Shown: piece after piece, positions 1 through 8,282 of the stretch | How the letters are laid out: each line of letters starts with the position of its first letter | Position numbering within the stretch: position 1 is the stretch's first letter | Source of the DNA: Firmicutes bacterium UBA5774 | GTDB lineage: Bacteria > Bacillota > Clostridia > Peptostreptococcales > Anaerovoracaceae | Direction: 5' to 3' | DNA: 62,966 nt | Assembly: GCA_002418625.1 (NCBI GenBank) | Contig: DIEM01000071.1 | Span: 1-62,966 of the forward strand | The notes under the pieces: generated by a model | Database searches by the model: none | Seen by the model: only the letters and a program-made list of their open reading frames with translations | Told to the model about the DNA's origin: nothing | Position numbers and translations under genes: made by a program

Positions 1-206
1 CGACACCGAATTCGACAAGTATTGACAGCCGTAGCGGGACAATCTGATCGACAAAGTAATCGGAGTACGCAGATCAAATGTGCTTATCATAGTCCTGCGT
101 GTAGTGTATAATAATAAAATGACGCACAGATAATAATGCCGACGCCGGCCCGGGCAGGGCCGGCCAATAAGGTGCATGGAAAATCCGGGGAAAGGAGCTG
201 ATCGGT
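1..206. other. Window edge and cheB upstream region
   Basis: In one frame the first 25 bases read as a short open tail ending in TGA (…DTEFDKY), which could be the 3' end of an upstream gene; there is too little sequence to identify it. A perfect 8-bp hairpin (GCCGGCCC/GGGCCGGC, arms 144-151 and 157-164) lies between the likely promoter and cheB. It has no U-run behind it, so it does not look like an ordinary terminator. Confidence 0.35.
84..112 (+). promoter_or_regulatory. Putative sigma-A promoter of the cheB signalling operon
   Basis: TTATCA (84-89), a 17-bp spacer and TATAAT (107-112). The -10 is perfect and the -35 matches four of six positions. It lies about 95 bp before the cheB start and would drive the four same-strand genes up to position 6065. 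Confidence 0.5.
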
Positions 207-1241
207 TTGGCAATCAGTAAAAAAATCAGAGTTTTGATTGTGGATGATTCATTATTGTTCCGGGAGACTCTTTCCAGGGAAATATCCAAGGACCTCGGAA
301 TAGAGGTCGTTGGAACGGCATCCGATCCTTTCGCCGCCAGGGACATGATTCTTGAGCTCGAGCCGGATGTGGTCACGCTCGATGTTGAAATGCCTAAAAT
401 GGATGGCATAGCTTTTCTGAAAAAACTGATGCCGCAGTATCCGCTGCCTGTCATTGTGGTCAGTTCTACAAGCAATAATGTTTTCGATGCGCTGAATGCC
501 GGTGCGGTTGATTTTGTAACAAAGCCAAACTTCGGCAAACAGGGGGGGCTGGGCTCCTTCATCAATGAAATCATCGTCAAGATCAAAATTGCTTCCACCG
601 CCAAGGTCGCGAGCCAGAAAAAGGACTATGTCCCGGTCAAGCCGATGGCAGAGGCAAAAGTCAATTCGCTGGATCATGTTATCGCGATCGGGGCTTCGAC
701 AGGAGGCACAGAGGCGATCTACGCGCTGATCAAGGCTTTTCCGAGAGATATGCCCGGAATCCTGATCGTCCAGCATATGCCGCCGGTCTTTACCCGCATG
801 TATGCCGAGAGGCTCAATAATTCATGCCGCCTGGAGGTAAAGGAAGCTGAAAACGGGGATCTGGTCCGTCCGGGACGCGTACTCGTCGCGGCAGGCGACT
901 ACCATATGGAGCTTGCGAAAGAGCGCGGCGGTTATTCGGTCATATGCCGGCAGGGAGAAAAGGTCAGTGGACATTGTCCTTCAGTCGATGTTCTTTTTGA
1001 ATCTGTCGCCAAGACGGCAGGCAAACGGAGCATCGGGATCATTTTGACCGGCATGGGAAGCGACGGCGCAAAAGGGCTTTTGAGCATGAAAAAGCAGGGC
1101 GCGTTTACGATCGGACAGGATCAGAAGACATGCATCGTCTATGGCATGCCGATGGTAGCTTATAATATTGGTGCGGTCGACAAACAGCTGCCTTTGGACA
1201 AGATACCGCAGGAAGTCTGCGATCATTTGGCTATTATTTGA
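207..1241 (+). CDS. cheB: CheB: chemotaxis response regulator protein-glutamate methylesterase/deamidase
   Basis: Removes methyl groups from (and deamidates) chemoreceptor glutamyl residues, setting adaptation; cytoplasmic. The N-terminal receiver domain (about 5-125) has the acidic pair in IVDDS, the phospho-acceptor Asp near residue 59 in TLDVEMPKMDG, and TKP. A linker leads to the C-terminal esterase domain with its Ser (GASTGGT), His (VQHMP) and Asp (GMGSDGA). Length (344 aa) is normal for the family. The start is a TTG with AAAGGAG 9-10 nt upstream. The stop overlaps the ORF of the next gene, so the two are probably co-transcribed. No cheR, cheA or cheW is present in the window. The neighbours are c-di-GMP-type proteins and a divergent chemoreceptor-like protein, so this CheB may serve a dedicated pathway (inference). 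Confidence 0.95.
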   Translation: MAISKKIRVLIVDDSLLFRETLSREISKDLGIEVVGTASDPFAARDMILELEPDVVTLDVEMPKMDGIAFLKKLMPQYPLPVIVVSSTSNNVFDALNAGAVDFVTKPNFGKQGGLGSFINEIIVKIKIASTAKVASQKKDYVPVKPMAEAKVNSLDHVIAIGASTGGTEAIYALIKAFPRDMPGILIVQHMPPVFTRMYAERLNNSCRLEVKEAENGDLVRPGRVLVAAGDYHMELAKERGGYSVICRQGEKVSGHCPSVDVLFESVAKTAGKRSIGIILTGMGSDGAKGLLSMKKQGAFTIGQDQKTCIVYGMPMVAYNIGAVDKQLPLDKIPQEVCDHLAII

Positions 1242-1273
1242 ACCATAAATTCTTACCGGGAGGGCTATATTTC

Positions 1274-3136
1274 ATGATAAAGAGCGAAAAAGGCGGCGTT
1301 GGTAATGGCGCGATGACGGTGGAAAACGGGCAAGCGGATGAAGAATCGTCATTTTTGGCAAAGATGAAGGCCGTTTTTGACAATCTGCCTTTCAACTCCT
1401 GGGTCAAGGACAGCAGGGGCGTATATATAGCAGTGAACAAGACCTTCGCCGATTCGGCCGGCTTAAGCGATGATGCGATCCTCGGTAAAACGGACGGGGA
1501 TATCTATGCGCCCGGGCAGGCGGCTAAAAATAAGCTTAGGGACAGAGACTGCATACAGGAAAAAAAGAAAATCCAATTCGAGGAAACGACTGCCGACGGT
1601 CGGGTCATGGAGTTTTGCCTGAGCCCTGTCGTCGAGGCGTCGGGAGAAATCGTCGGAATAGCGGGATTTTCAAGAGATATCACCGATGCCAAAATCTCTG
1701 AAGCTGCTTTGCTGGAACGCGAGGAAAGACTTAAAAGGGCACAGGCGATGGCGCATATCGGAAACTGGGAAATGGACAAAGGGGATTCGACAGTATGGGC
1801 CTCGGAGGAATTTTTCAAGATATTCGGATTTGAGCAGGCAGAAGAGCGTTCGTTGCCATATGACCGGATCAGGCAGGCTATTTCCGGGGAAGATTTGATG
1901 AAAAACGATGTGGCATTCAAACTTCTGATGGAAAAGAACCGCGACTATGACCTCGAGTACAGGATCAAGAGGCCCGGTGACGGTGCGGAGCGATTCGTCC
2001 GCTCGAGCGCCGTCATGGAAAAGGATGGCTGCGGTGCGCCATATAAAGTTTTCGGTGTCATACAGGACATCACAGATATCAAAATGAGGGAAGAGCAGAT
2101 AAAATATCTTAACAGGCATGATCTGCTGACCGGAGTCTATAATAGGACCAGCTTTGAAAAAGAACTCAGGCGCTGGGACAACGAGAAGGGGCTTCCGCTC
2201 TCGCTCATCATGGTCGACGTCAACGGCCTCAAGCTTACGAATGACATGTTCGGCCACAGCGAAGGCGACCGGCTTCTGATCGGCGTCGCAAAAATTCTAA
2301 AGGATTGCTGTCCGATAGGAGGGCGTGTGGCAAGAGTGGGTGGAGATGAGTTTTGTATGCTTCTGCCGCGAACGAGCGCGGAGATCGCCAGAAGCATCAG
2401 CGCGCAGATTTTGAGGGCCTGTGAAATATCGAACGGCGCAAATTGCCTGGAACTGATTTGTCCAAGCGTTTCGCTGGGCTATGCCACCAAAAGGGACCCG
2501 GAAGAACCGATCAGCAATGTAATGAACGAGGCGGAGGCTTTTATGCAAAAGCGAAAGCTTCTCGAGAGAAAGAGCCTGCGCAGCTCGGTTTTGTCTTCGA
2601 TCAAAACCACGCTTTTTGAAAAAAGCCATGAGACGGAAGAGCACGCGGAACGGCTTGTGGAGCTTTCAAGACTCGTTGGCATGGAGATGGGGCTTACGGA
2701 TTCGCATCTATATGATCTAAGCCTGCTTGCCTCTTTGCATGATATCGGCAAATTGAGCATTGACGAATATATCCTGTGCAAGCCCGGCAAGCTGACCGAT
2801 GAGGAATGGGCCGAAATCAGGCGTCATCCCGAAGTTGGATACAGGATCGCGAAATCTTCTCCCGAGTTGATGGCGATTGCGGATTATATCTTGTGCCATC
2901 ATGAACGATGGGATGGCAAGGGATATCCACAGGGATTGAAGAGCCGCAATATTCCGCTCCTTTCGAGGATATTGGCCGTCGTCGACGCTTACGACGCCAT
3001 GACACAGGATAGGGCCTACAGAAAAGCGACAGCAAAGGAAAGCGCGATCGATGAGATCATCAGGCACTCCGGCACCCAGTTCGATCCGGATGTGGCAATA
3101 GTCTTTATCAAAACGATGCAAAACAGATTATCATAG
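1274..3136 (+). CDS. PAS-PAS-GGDEF-HD-GYP cyclic-di-GMP signalling protein
   Basis: Soluble 620-aa protein that joins a possible c-di-GMP synthase with a c-di-GMP phosphodiesterase-type domain. Two PAS domains (about 25-140 and 150-270) precede a GGDEF domain with an intact GGDEF at 356-360 and upstream metal-site Asp in VDVNGLKLTND. No RxxD inhibitory site stands at the usual position before GGDEF. The HD-GYP domain (about 445-615) keeps HD (LHDIGK, 489-490), HHE and GYP, so both activities are plausible. A frame extends 12 codons further to a TTG overlapping the cheB stop, but GGGAGGG nine bases before the ATG at 1274 favours this start. What the PAS domains sense cannot be read from the sequence. 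Confidence 0.9.
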   Translation: MIKSEKGGVGNGAMTVENGQADEESSFLAKMKAVFDNLPFNSWVKDSRGVYIAVNKTFADSAGLSDDAILGKTDGDIYAPGQAAKNKLRDRDCIQEKKKIQFEETTADGRVMEFCLSPVVEASGEIVGIAGFSRDITDAKISEAALLEREERLKRAQAMAHIGNWEMDKGDSTVWASEEFFKIFGFEQAEERSLPYDRIRQAISGEDLMKNDVAFKLLMEKNRDYDLEYRIKRPGDGAERFVRSSAVMEKDGCGAPYKVFGVIQDITDIKMREEQIKYLNRHDLLTGVYNRTSFEKELRRWDNEKGLPLSLIMVDVNGLKLTNDMFGHSEGDRLLIGVAKILKDCCPIGGRVARVGGDEFCMLLPRTSAEIARSISAQILRACEISNGANCLELICPSVSLGYATKRDPEEPISNVMNEAEAFMQKRKLLERKSLRSSVLSSIKTTLFEKSHETEEHAERLVELSRLVGMEMGLTDSHLYDLSLLASLHDIGKLSIDEYILCKPGKLTDEEWAEIRRHPEVGYRIAKSSPELMAIADYILCHHERWDGKGYPQGLKSRNIPLLSRILAVVDAYDAMTQDRAYRKATAKESAIDEIIRHSGTQFDPDVAIVFIKTMQNRLS

Positions 3137-3173
3137 CATCTTATGCGCCAAAGAGACAAAAGGAGGTGTTTCA

Positions 3174-4394
3174 ATGGAAGTTTATGTAGCAAGGCAGCCG
3201 ATCTTCAACCGACGCATGGATGTCTTCGGATATGAATTGCTTTATCGAAGAAGCCTGAATAATTTCTATGAAGGAACTGATGACACTCATTCGACAGCGG
3301 AAGTGATCAACAGCGCCTTTTTGGTTATGCAATTTGATGAATTGACCGAAGGCGGCATGGCGTTCATAAATTTTTCGACTGAATTGCTGGAGCGGGGGAT
3401 CCCGCATCTGCTTCCCAAGGAAAAAGTGATCGTTGAGATCCTTGAACATGTTGACGCGACGGATGAGATCGTCGATGCATGCAAAAGGCTCAAGGACTGC
3501 GGCTATACGATCTCGCTTGACGATTTTGTCTTTAAGGAATCGTATGTTCCGCTGCTGGAAATGGCGGATATCGTGAAGATCGAATTCGGCGCGGTGTCCA
3601 TTGCAGATCAGAAAAAGCTGATTCAGAAATACAAGCATAAAATCAAATTTCTTGCCGAGAAGATCGAGACGAGGGAAGATTACCAGTTGGCTGTCAGTAT
3701 GGGTTATGAGCTATTCCAGGGGTTTTTCTTCAGTAAGCCCGTCATCATGAAGGGCAAGGAGATAGAGGGGCCAAATCCGAACCTGTATAGAGTCGTCAGC
3801 GAGCTGAACAAGCAGGAGCCTGAATTCGAATCGATCACGTGCATTATTGAAAGAGATATCGGATTATCCTATAAATTGCTCAGGCTGGCAAACTCGATCT
3901 ATTTTGCCGCCGCAACAAAATTCAATTCGATCAACGAGGCGATTGTGAGGCTGGGCGTTGAAGAGATGCGCAGATGGGTTTACCTGATGATGCTGAAGGA
4001 GATCAGGACGGTTGAAAACAGCGAGCTTGTCAAGACCAGCATCATTAGAGCCAAGCTTATGGAATTGCTGGCGATCAATCTTGGCCTCAAGGAAAAAAGC
4101 TTCGAGTATTTTCTGACCGGCATGTTTTCTTCCATTGATATTCTTTTAAACAGGGACATGGATGACGTGCTGGAGGATCTTTCGCTGAGCAGAGATGTGG
4201 AGGACGCGCTTCTCGGATATCTCAATGATATTCGAAAGATATTGAATATTGTGCTGGTCCATGAAATGGCCAACTGGGAGAGCTGGGAAAATATCAGTAT
4301 TGAAGTGGGCGATGCGAGCATATCGAAAGAAAGATTCATGGATCTTTATTTCGAAGCTATTCTATGGTCGATGGAAATGGACTTTAGGAAATAA
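3174..4394 (+). CDS. EAL-HDOD domain signalling protein (YuxH-type)
   Basis: 406 aa. The N-terminal EAL-like domain (about 1-200) opens with ARQPIFNRRMDVFGYELLYR. The signature is degenerate (YELLYR in place of E-A/V-L-x-R), so c-di-GMP hydrolysis is unlikely. Family knowledge suggests such proteins bind or act as adaptors rather than hydrolyse. The C-terminal HDOD domain (about 205-400) has the expected SYKLLRLANS stretch. The gene sits 37 bp behind the GGDEF/HD-GYP gene with AAAGGAGG before its ATG. The HDOD family has been tied to chemotaxis and motility control in other bacteria, which fits the cheB context. The partner is unknown. Confidence 0.85.
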   Translation: MEVYVARQPIFNRRMDVFGYELLYRRSLNNFYEGTDDTHSTAEVINSAFLVMQFDELTEGGMAFINFSTELLERGIPHLLPKEKVIVEILEHVDATDEIVDACKRLKDCGYTISLDDFVFKESYVPLLEMADIVKIEFGAVSIADQKKLIQKYKHKIKFLAEKIETREDYQLAVSMGYELFQGFFFSKPVIMKGKEIEGPNPNLYRVVSELNKQEPEFESITCIIERDIGLSYKLLRLANSIYFAAATKFNSINEAIVRLGVEEMRRWVYLMMLKEIRTVENSELVKTSIIRAKLMELLAINLGLKEKSFEYFLTGMFSSIDILLNRDMDDVLEDLSLSRDVEDALLGYLNDIRKILNIVLVHEMANWESWENISIEVGDASISKERFMDLYFEAILWSMEMDFRK

Positions 4395-4448
4395 ACGGAT
4401 CAAATGTGGGGGGTTCCCCATTATAATAATTTGAAAGAAGGCCGGGCT

Positions 4449-6065
4449 ATGAAAATTTCCGCAACAGACATCAGTGTCAGTGAGTATAGGAAGCTTTCAA
4501 CTGAATTGACCAAAAAGACGGACTGCATCAGCAGGTCCACGCATGAGATCAGAACGATCATCGAGGAAGACAGCGGGCTGACGCTTGAAATCGTTGAAAA
4601 GCTGAAGTCTGTCGACGGGATCGCCAACAAGATCAATCTGCTTGCAATCAACGCCTCGATCGAGACCATCCATGCATCGGGACTCCTCAGCGGATTTGAA
4701 AGGATCATAGCGCAAAACATGCTCATTCAGGCCAGGCTGATCGCGAGGCTCCTTGAATTCAGGCAAGATATGACTAATGAAGAGCTGACGGAACTGATCC
4801 GGCAATGCGGCGTTGAAGAACTTCACTTGACGGATCAGGAAGGGTATGTGACGCATTCGAATGTTCCCGGCTGGATCGGAATCAAACTCGCGGATTCCGA
4901 TGTTTATAGAATACTCGAGGGATCGACCGAAGCCGTTGTGCTGCCAGCGGCTGGAAAGCTGCTGGAAGGCGTGCTTTTCAAGGTTGTGGCGGCAGCCCGG
5001 CGCGACAGGCCGGGACTGATCCAGATCGGGTGCCGGTATCAGCAGCCGCAGGGCCAACTTGCCATAGACGGCTTTGGTGTTGTGGCACAGGAAGCAAAGC
5101 GTCTGGCTGATGAAGCGAAGCAAACCGCGGCGAGGATCGCCGAGATGCTTATTGATGTCAACCGGAGCATGGAGGAGCTTGACGGCTTGTCCTCAGCGGC
5201 GATAGATGCGGTTGACAATGCGGCCGACGCGTCTTCCGGCAACGATCTGGCGATAACTGATGCATCAACAGGTGGATACGAGGCGAAGGAGGCTGAAAAA
5301 TATCTATCCGGAGCCATCGGATCGATAGGTTTGAAACTTCAGGATGTCGGCAATGGTCTCGAGGTCATGAGAAAAAGCTTTCGGGGGATACTGGGCCCAT
5401 TGTCCGAAATAATAAAAGTCGCCAAACAGACCAATCTGCTTGGCGTCAGGGCATCGATCGAGGCGGCGCATTCAACCAATGATAAAAAAGATTTCGATAT
5501 GCTGCTGAACAAGCATATGACGATACAGGCGAGGATCGCGGCATTTGTACTGGAAGCGCATCCTTCGATGACTTGCGATGAGATCACGGAGCTCGCAGGG
5601 TACGCAGGCGTGGATGAATTCTGGATCGCCGGCGGGAATGCCGAGGTTGAGATCACCAACATCGTCGGAGGCGTTGGATTCGTCTATAAAAACGAAGGGC
5701 AGACCGCGCCATATCTAAGGATATTGAGCGATCCGGACCTGGTGATCACCATGCCGCCCGAGATGAGGACGCTCGACAATAAAGTGTTCAAATATGTAGC
5801 GGTCGGCAGAAAAGACAAACCCGGCTTTCTCCAGGTCGGCAGGGCTTCAAAGATTTATGGCGAAAGCACTGCGGAAGGCTTTGCTGTTGTAGCCAGACAG
5901 ATCAAGGTGCTGGCTGAGCAATCAAGGGAAATTGCCGCTGAAGTAGTCGAAATGATTGAAAGTATGGACAATAAAGCGCAAAAGGCAGACGAGATGATCA
6001 AAAGCAGCAGCAAGGCCTTCTCAGAAGCGGTCGGAATCATTAATAGGCTCGCCAAAATCAATTAA
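4449..6065 (+). CDS. Soluble chemoreceptor-like protein with two interrupted MCP hairpin tips
   Basis: 538 aa with no membrane segment and no HAMP domain. It holds two copies of the most conserved part of chemoreceptors, the cytoplasmic hairpin tip, and each is split at the U-turn. First copy: INLLAINASIETIHAS (about 62-77), then about 130 inserted residues, then GFGVVAQEAKRLADEA (about 208-223). Second copy: QTNLLGVRASIEAAHS (about 327-342), then about 130 residues, then GFAVVARQIKVLAEQS (about 477-492). The inserts are alike: an IQAR helix, then GV(D/E)E(L/F), a PAS/Cache-like core and DRPG/DKPG-hh-Q(I/V)G near the end. An upstream in-frame ATG at 4404 lacks a good ribosome site, while AAGAAGG precedes 4449. 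The likely role is a cytosolic sensor or adaptor coupling to CheA/CheW. Ligand and kinase are unknown. Confidence 0.75.
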   Translation: MKISATDISVSEYRKLSTELTKKTDCISRSTHEIRTIIEEDSGLTLEIVEKLKSVDGIANKINLLAINASIETIHASGLLSGFERIIAQNMLIQARLIARLLEFRQDMTNEELTELIRQCGVEELHLTDQEGYVTHSNVPGWIGIKLADSDVYRILEGSTEAVVLPAAGKLLEGVLFKVVAAARRDRPGLIQIGCRYQQPQGQLAIDGFGVVAQEAKRLADEAKQTAARIAEMLIDVNRSMEELDGLSSAAIDAVDNAADASSGNDLAITDASTGGYEAKEAEKYLSGAIGSIGLKLQDVGNGLEVMRKSFRGILGPLSEIIKVAKQTNLLGVRASIEAAHSTNDKKDFDMLLNKHMTIQARIAAFVLEAHPSMTCDEITELAGYAGVDEFWIAGGNAEVEITNIVGGVGFVYKNEGQTAPYLRILSDPDLVITMPPEMRTLDNKVFKYVAVGRKDKPGFLQVGRASKIYGESTAEGFAVVARQIKVLAEQSREIAAEVVEMIESMDNKAQKADEMIKSSSKAFSEAVGIINRLAKIN

Positions 6066-6078
6066 GCGATGCAATTGA

Positions 6079-6669
6079 CTATTTAAAATAGTTGAATATT
6101 TCAGCGGCAAGGGCTTCCGGTGTTTTTCCGGTTATATCAACAGTCATGGCCGCTGCGTCTTTATAGAGGTTTTTTCGTTTTTCCAGCAAATCGGCGAACT
6201 TGTTGAAGCGGATTTGCTCGTCTGCTATGTCAAGATAAGCGAAGGGTCTGTTCGAGTCATTTTTAACCCGGTCAAAAAGCAGGCTGACATCGCCGTTCAG
6301 GAAAACAGCGGGTCCGCATTCCTGCAGTTTTTCGATGTTCAACGCGTCATGGATGATACCGCCGCCGCACGAAACGACGATCCCGGATTTCTCACATAGC
6401 TTGTCAAGCAAACGGCTTTCCCGGTTTCGAAAATCGTGCTCGCCTCTTTTGATGAATATGTCGCGGATCGTCATGCCTTCATCCTCTTCGATGACACTGT
6501 CCATATCGATATACTTGTAGCCGGTTATCCGGCTGAGCGCCAGGCCGACAGTCGTCTTGCCCGATCCCATGAAGCCAATCAGGAAGATCCTTTCGGGAAG
6601 AGCCCTGCGGGCTTCTGCGGCCGGGGCCCCGTTGCCGGGTCCGGCAGCTTTTTCTACTCGATCCGTCAT
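6079..6669 (-). CDS. aroK: Shikimate kinase
   Basis: Phosphorylates shikimate at the 3-OH with ATP, the fifth step of chorismate synthesis; cytoplasmic. The P-loop is GFMGSGKTT, followed by the shikimate-binding DMDS, the FR of EHDFRNRES, the glycine triplet in SCGGG, and the lid Arg in NRPFAYL. The start at 6669 is chosen because AAAGGA lies nine bases upstream. An ATG 18 codons earlier is in frame but has no such site. About 25 low-complexity Ala/Gly/Pro residues precede the catalytic domain, longer than usual. It converges on the chemoreceptor-like gene and no other aro gene is nearby. Confidence 0.93.
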   Translation of the reverse strand: MTDRVEKAAGPGNGAPAAEARRALPERIFLIGFMGSGKTTVGLALSRITGYKYIDMDSVIEEDEGMTIRDIFIKRGEHDFRNRESRLLDKLCEKSGIVVSCGGGIIHDALNIEKLQECGPAVFLNGDVSLLFDRVKNDSNRPFAYLDIADEQIRFNKFADLLEKRKNLYKDAAAMTVDITGKTPEALAAEIFNYFK

Positions 6670-6857
6670 TGTTCGCGTTCCTTTCATCATGCGGCTGTGT
6701 GAGCCAACAAACACTTTTATCACAGCAGGTATTGCTGTATAATTGTACTATATGCAGAAAAGTAAAAGCAATATCAATTTGGTGTTCGCCAAAGGTTCAA
6801 AGATAAGGACCATTCGACCGGCATGTCCCGGATCGGATTTCGGCGGCGGGAGTGCGT

Positions 6858-8099
6858 ATGAAAAAGACAGCAGATTACTACAGGATCCTTCAAGTCCATT
6901 ATGATGCCGGGCAGGAGATCATCGACGCGGCCTATCGGCGTTTGTCGCGGATGCACCATCCCGATGTCAACAGAAGCCCTTTTGCAGCTGAAAAAATGAA
7001 AACCATCAATATTGCCTATGAAGTGCTTGGAAACGCGTCCAAAAGAAGGGATTACCATTCGGAATGGCTCAAAACGGCCGCTACCGGAAATCGCTTCGAG
7101 ATGAAGCAGAAGAATTGGGAGCCCCCGTCCGATCCTGCCTTTGACGTTCTGGATGCGTATTTCAGGGATCTGGCCAATGAGCAGTGGGAGGACGCTTACG
7201 CGAAACTGACGCTGGCAGACCAAGCCAAGATACCGCTGTCGGATTTTGTGGAATGGAAGAAAGCGGTGGCAGAAATTTACAGGATCGGGACATACAGCAT
7301 CAAGTATTTCCGTACTTTTGATGATTGTGAATACGCTGATGTCAGCTATTGCGAGATCAGGCAATTCTCAGTGAACGTCAGCGAAATGCAGGTGCTTTCG
7401 GGCCGAATCAATGAAGACAATACACAAAAGTATGTCGCGATGGATGGCGGCTCGTTCAGGGTCTGTCTGGGATATACGGATCTCAAGCCTATAATCCTGA
7501 GATTCAGGCAGCTGGCGCGAAACATGTCGAAGGTGGACACGGAGGAAGTGCTTGCCAACGCCGTGATCCAGATCGACGCACAGACGGGGCTGTTGAGCAG
7601 GACCGGATTTTTGAACCAGACAGCTCGGGAGACTGCAAGGACGAGAAGATATTCGAATCCATTGTCGCTGGCGATGATCAGGATACAGATATCGCGGGAT
7701 CTTAACGATGAATTTGCTGATGAATACTATAGCAGATGTCTTGTATCGATCGCGGATATCCTGAGGACTAATGTCAGGGAAACGGATATCATCGGCAAGT
7801 GGGACGATACGATATTTTGCGTCCTTTTTACCGAAACGGATTTGGAAAGCGGCAATATTGCACTTAATAAACTGATCGAGCTGATCCTGAATGACGGTCA
7901 GTCCGGATTTGAAACATATGCGGGCATTGGGGCGGTGAGCGGAGGGCCGATCGAAGAAACGGCCGGCCGGGTGCTGGACGGAGCTGCCAGAAGGTATATG
8001 GCATTGAAACCGGATGAATGGACAGAAGGGCCGAAGGTCGGTAAATATAATTTGAACGATATACTTGGATTCAACAGGCCAAGGATGCCCCGCCTGTGA
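6858..8099 (+). CDS. J-domain protein with degenerate GGDEF domain
   Basis: 413 aa. The N-terminal J domain (about 3-65) keeps the HPD tripeptide (34-36) needed to stimulate Hsp70/DnaK ATPase. The middle (about 90-215) looks like a DUF4878/NTF2-type fold (FDVLDAYFRDLANEQWEDAY). The C-terminal region (about 235-395) follows a GGDEF domain from QTGLLSRTGF onward, but the active-site motif reads WDDTIF, so cyclase activity is not expected. The ATG at 6858 is preferred over a GTG at 6852 that overlaps the ribosome site. There is no DnaJ zinc or substrate domain, so this is not a general chaperone. It could tether DnaK to a signalling step (inference). It follows divergent aroK and stands alone. 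Confidence 0.8.
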   Translation: MKKTADYYRILQVHYDAGQEIIDAAYRRLSRMHHPDVNRSPFAAEKMKTINIAYEVLGNASKRRDYHSEWLKTAATGNRFEMKQKNWEPPSDPAFDVLDAYFRDLANEQWEDAYAKLTLADQAKIPLSDFVEWKKAVAEIYRIGTYSIKYFRTFDDCEYADVSYCEIRQFSVNVSEMQVLSGRINEDNTQKYVAMDGGSFRVCLGYTDLKPIILRFRQLARNMSKVDTEEVLANAVIQIDAQTGLLSRTGFLNQTARETARTRRYSNPLSLAMIRIQISRDLNDEFADEYYSRCLVSIADILRTNVRETDIIGKWDDTIFCVLFTETDLESGNIALNKLIELILNDGQSGFETYAGIGAVSGGPIEETAGRVLDGAARRYMALKPDEWTEGPKVGKYNLNDILGFNRPRMPRL

Positions 8100-8143
8100 G
8101 TATATGACGGGCACGGAGATCGAAACTAAATATGCGGCCTGCC

Positions 8144-8172
8144 TTGTGAACGAAAAAAAAGAGTGATAAAAT
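8144..8172 (+). promoter_or_regulatory. Putative promoter of the OPT transporter gene
   Basis: TTGTGA (8144-8149), a 17-bp spacer and TAAAAT (8167-8172). It lies in the 183-bp gap between the J-domain gene and the transporter. A second -10-like TATAAT occurs about 20 bp downstream but lacks a good -35. Confidence 0.4.
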
Positions 8173-8282
8173 ATTTTTTACAGGTATGTATAATGCTTGA
8201 TCGGAATCCATAACTTTATATGTATGCGCATTTTCATTTTTACTCGATCTACCGCACTTATATCTAAAAGGAGGAAAGATGT

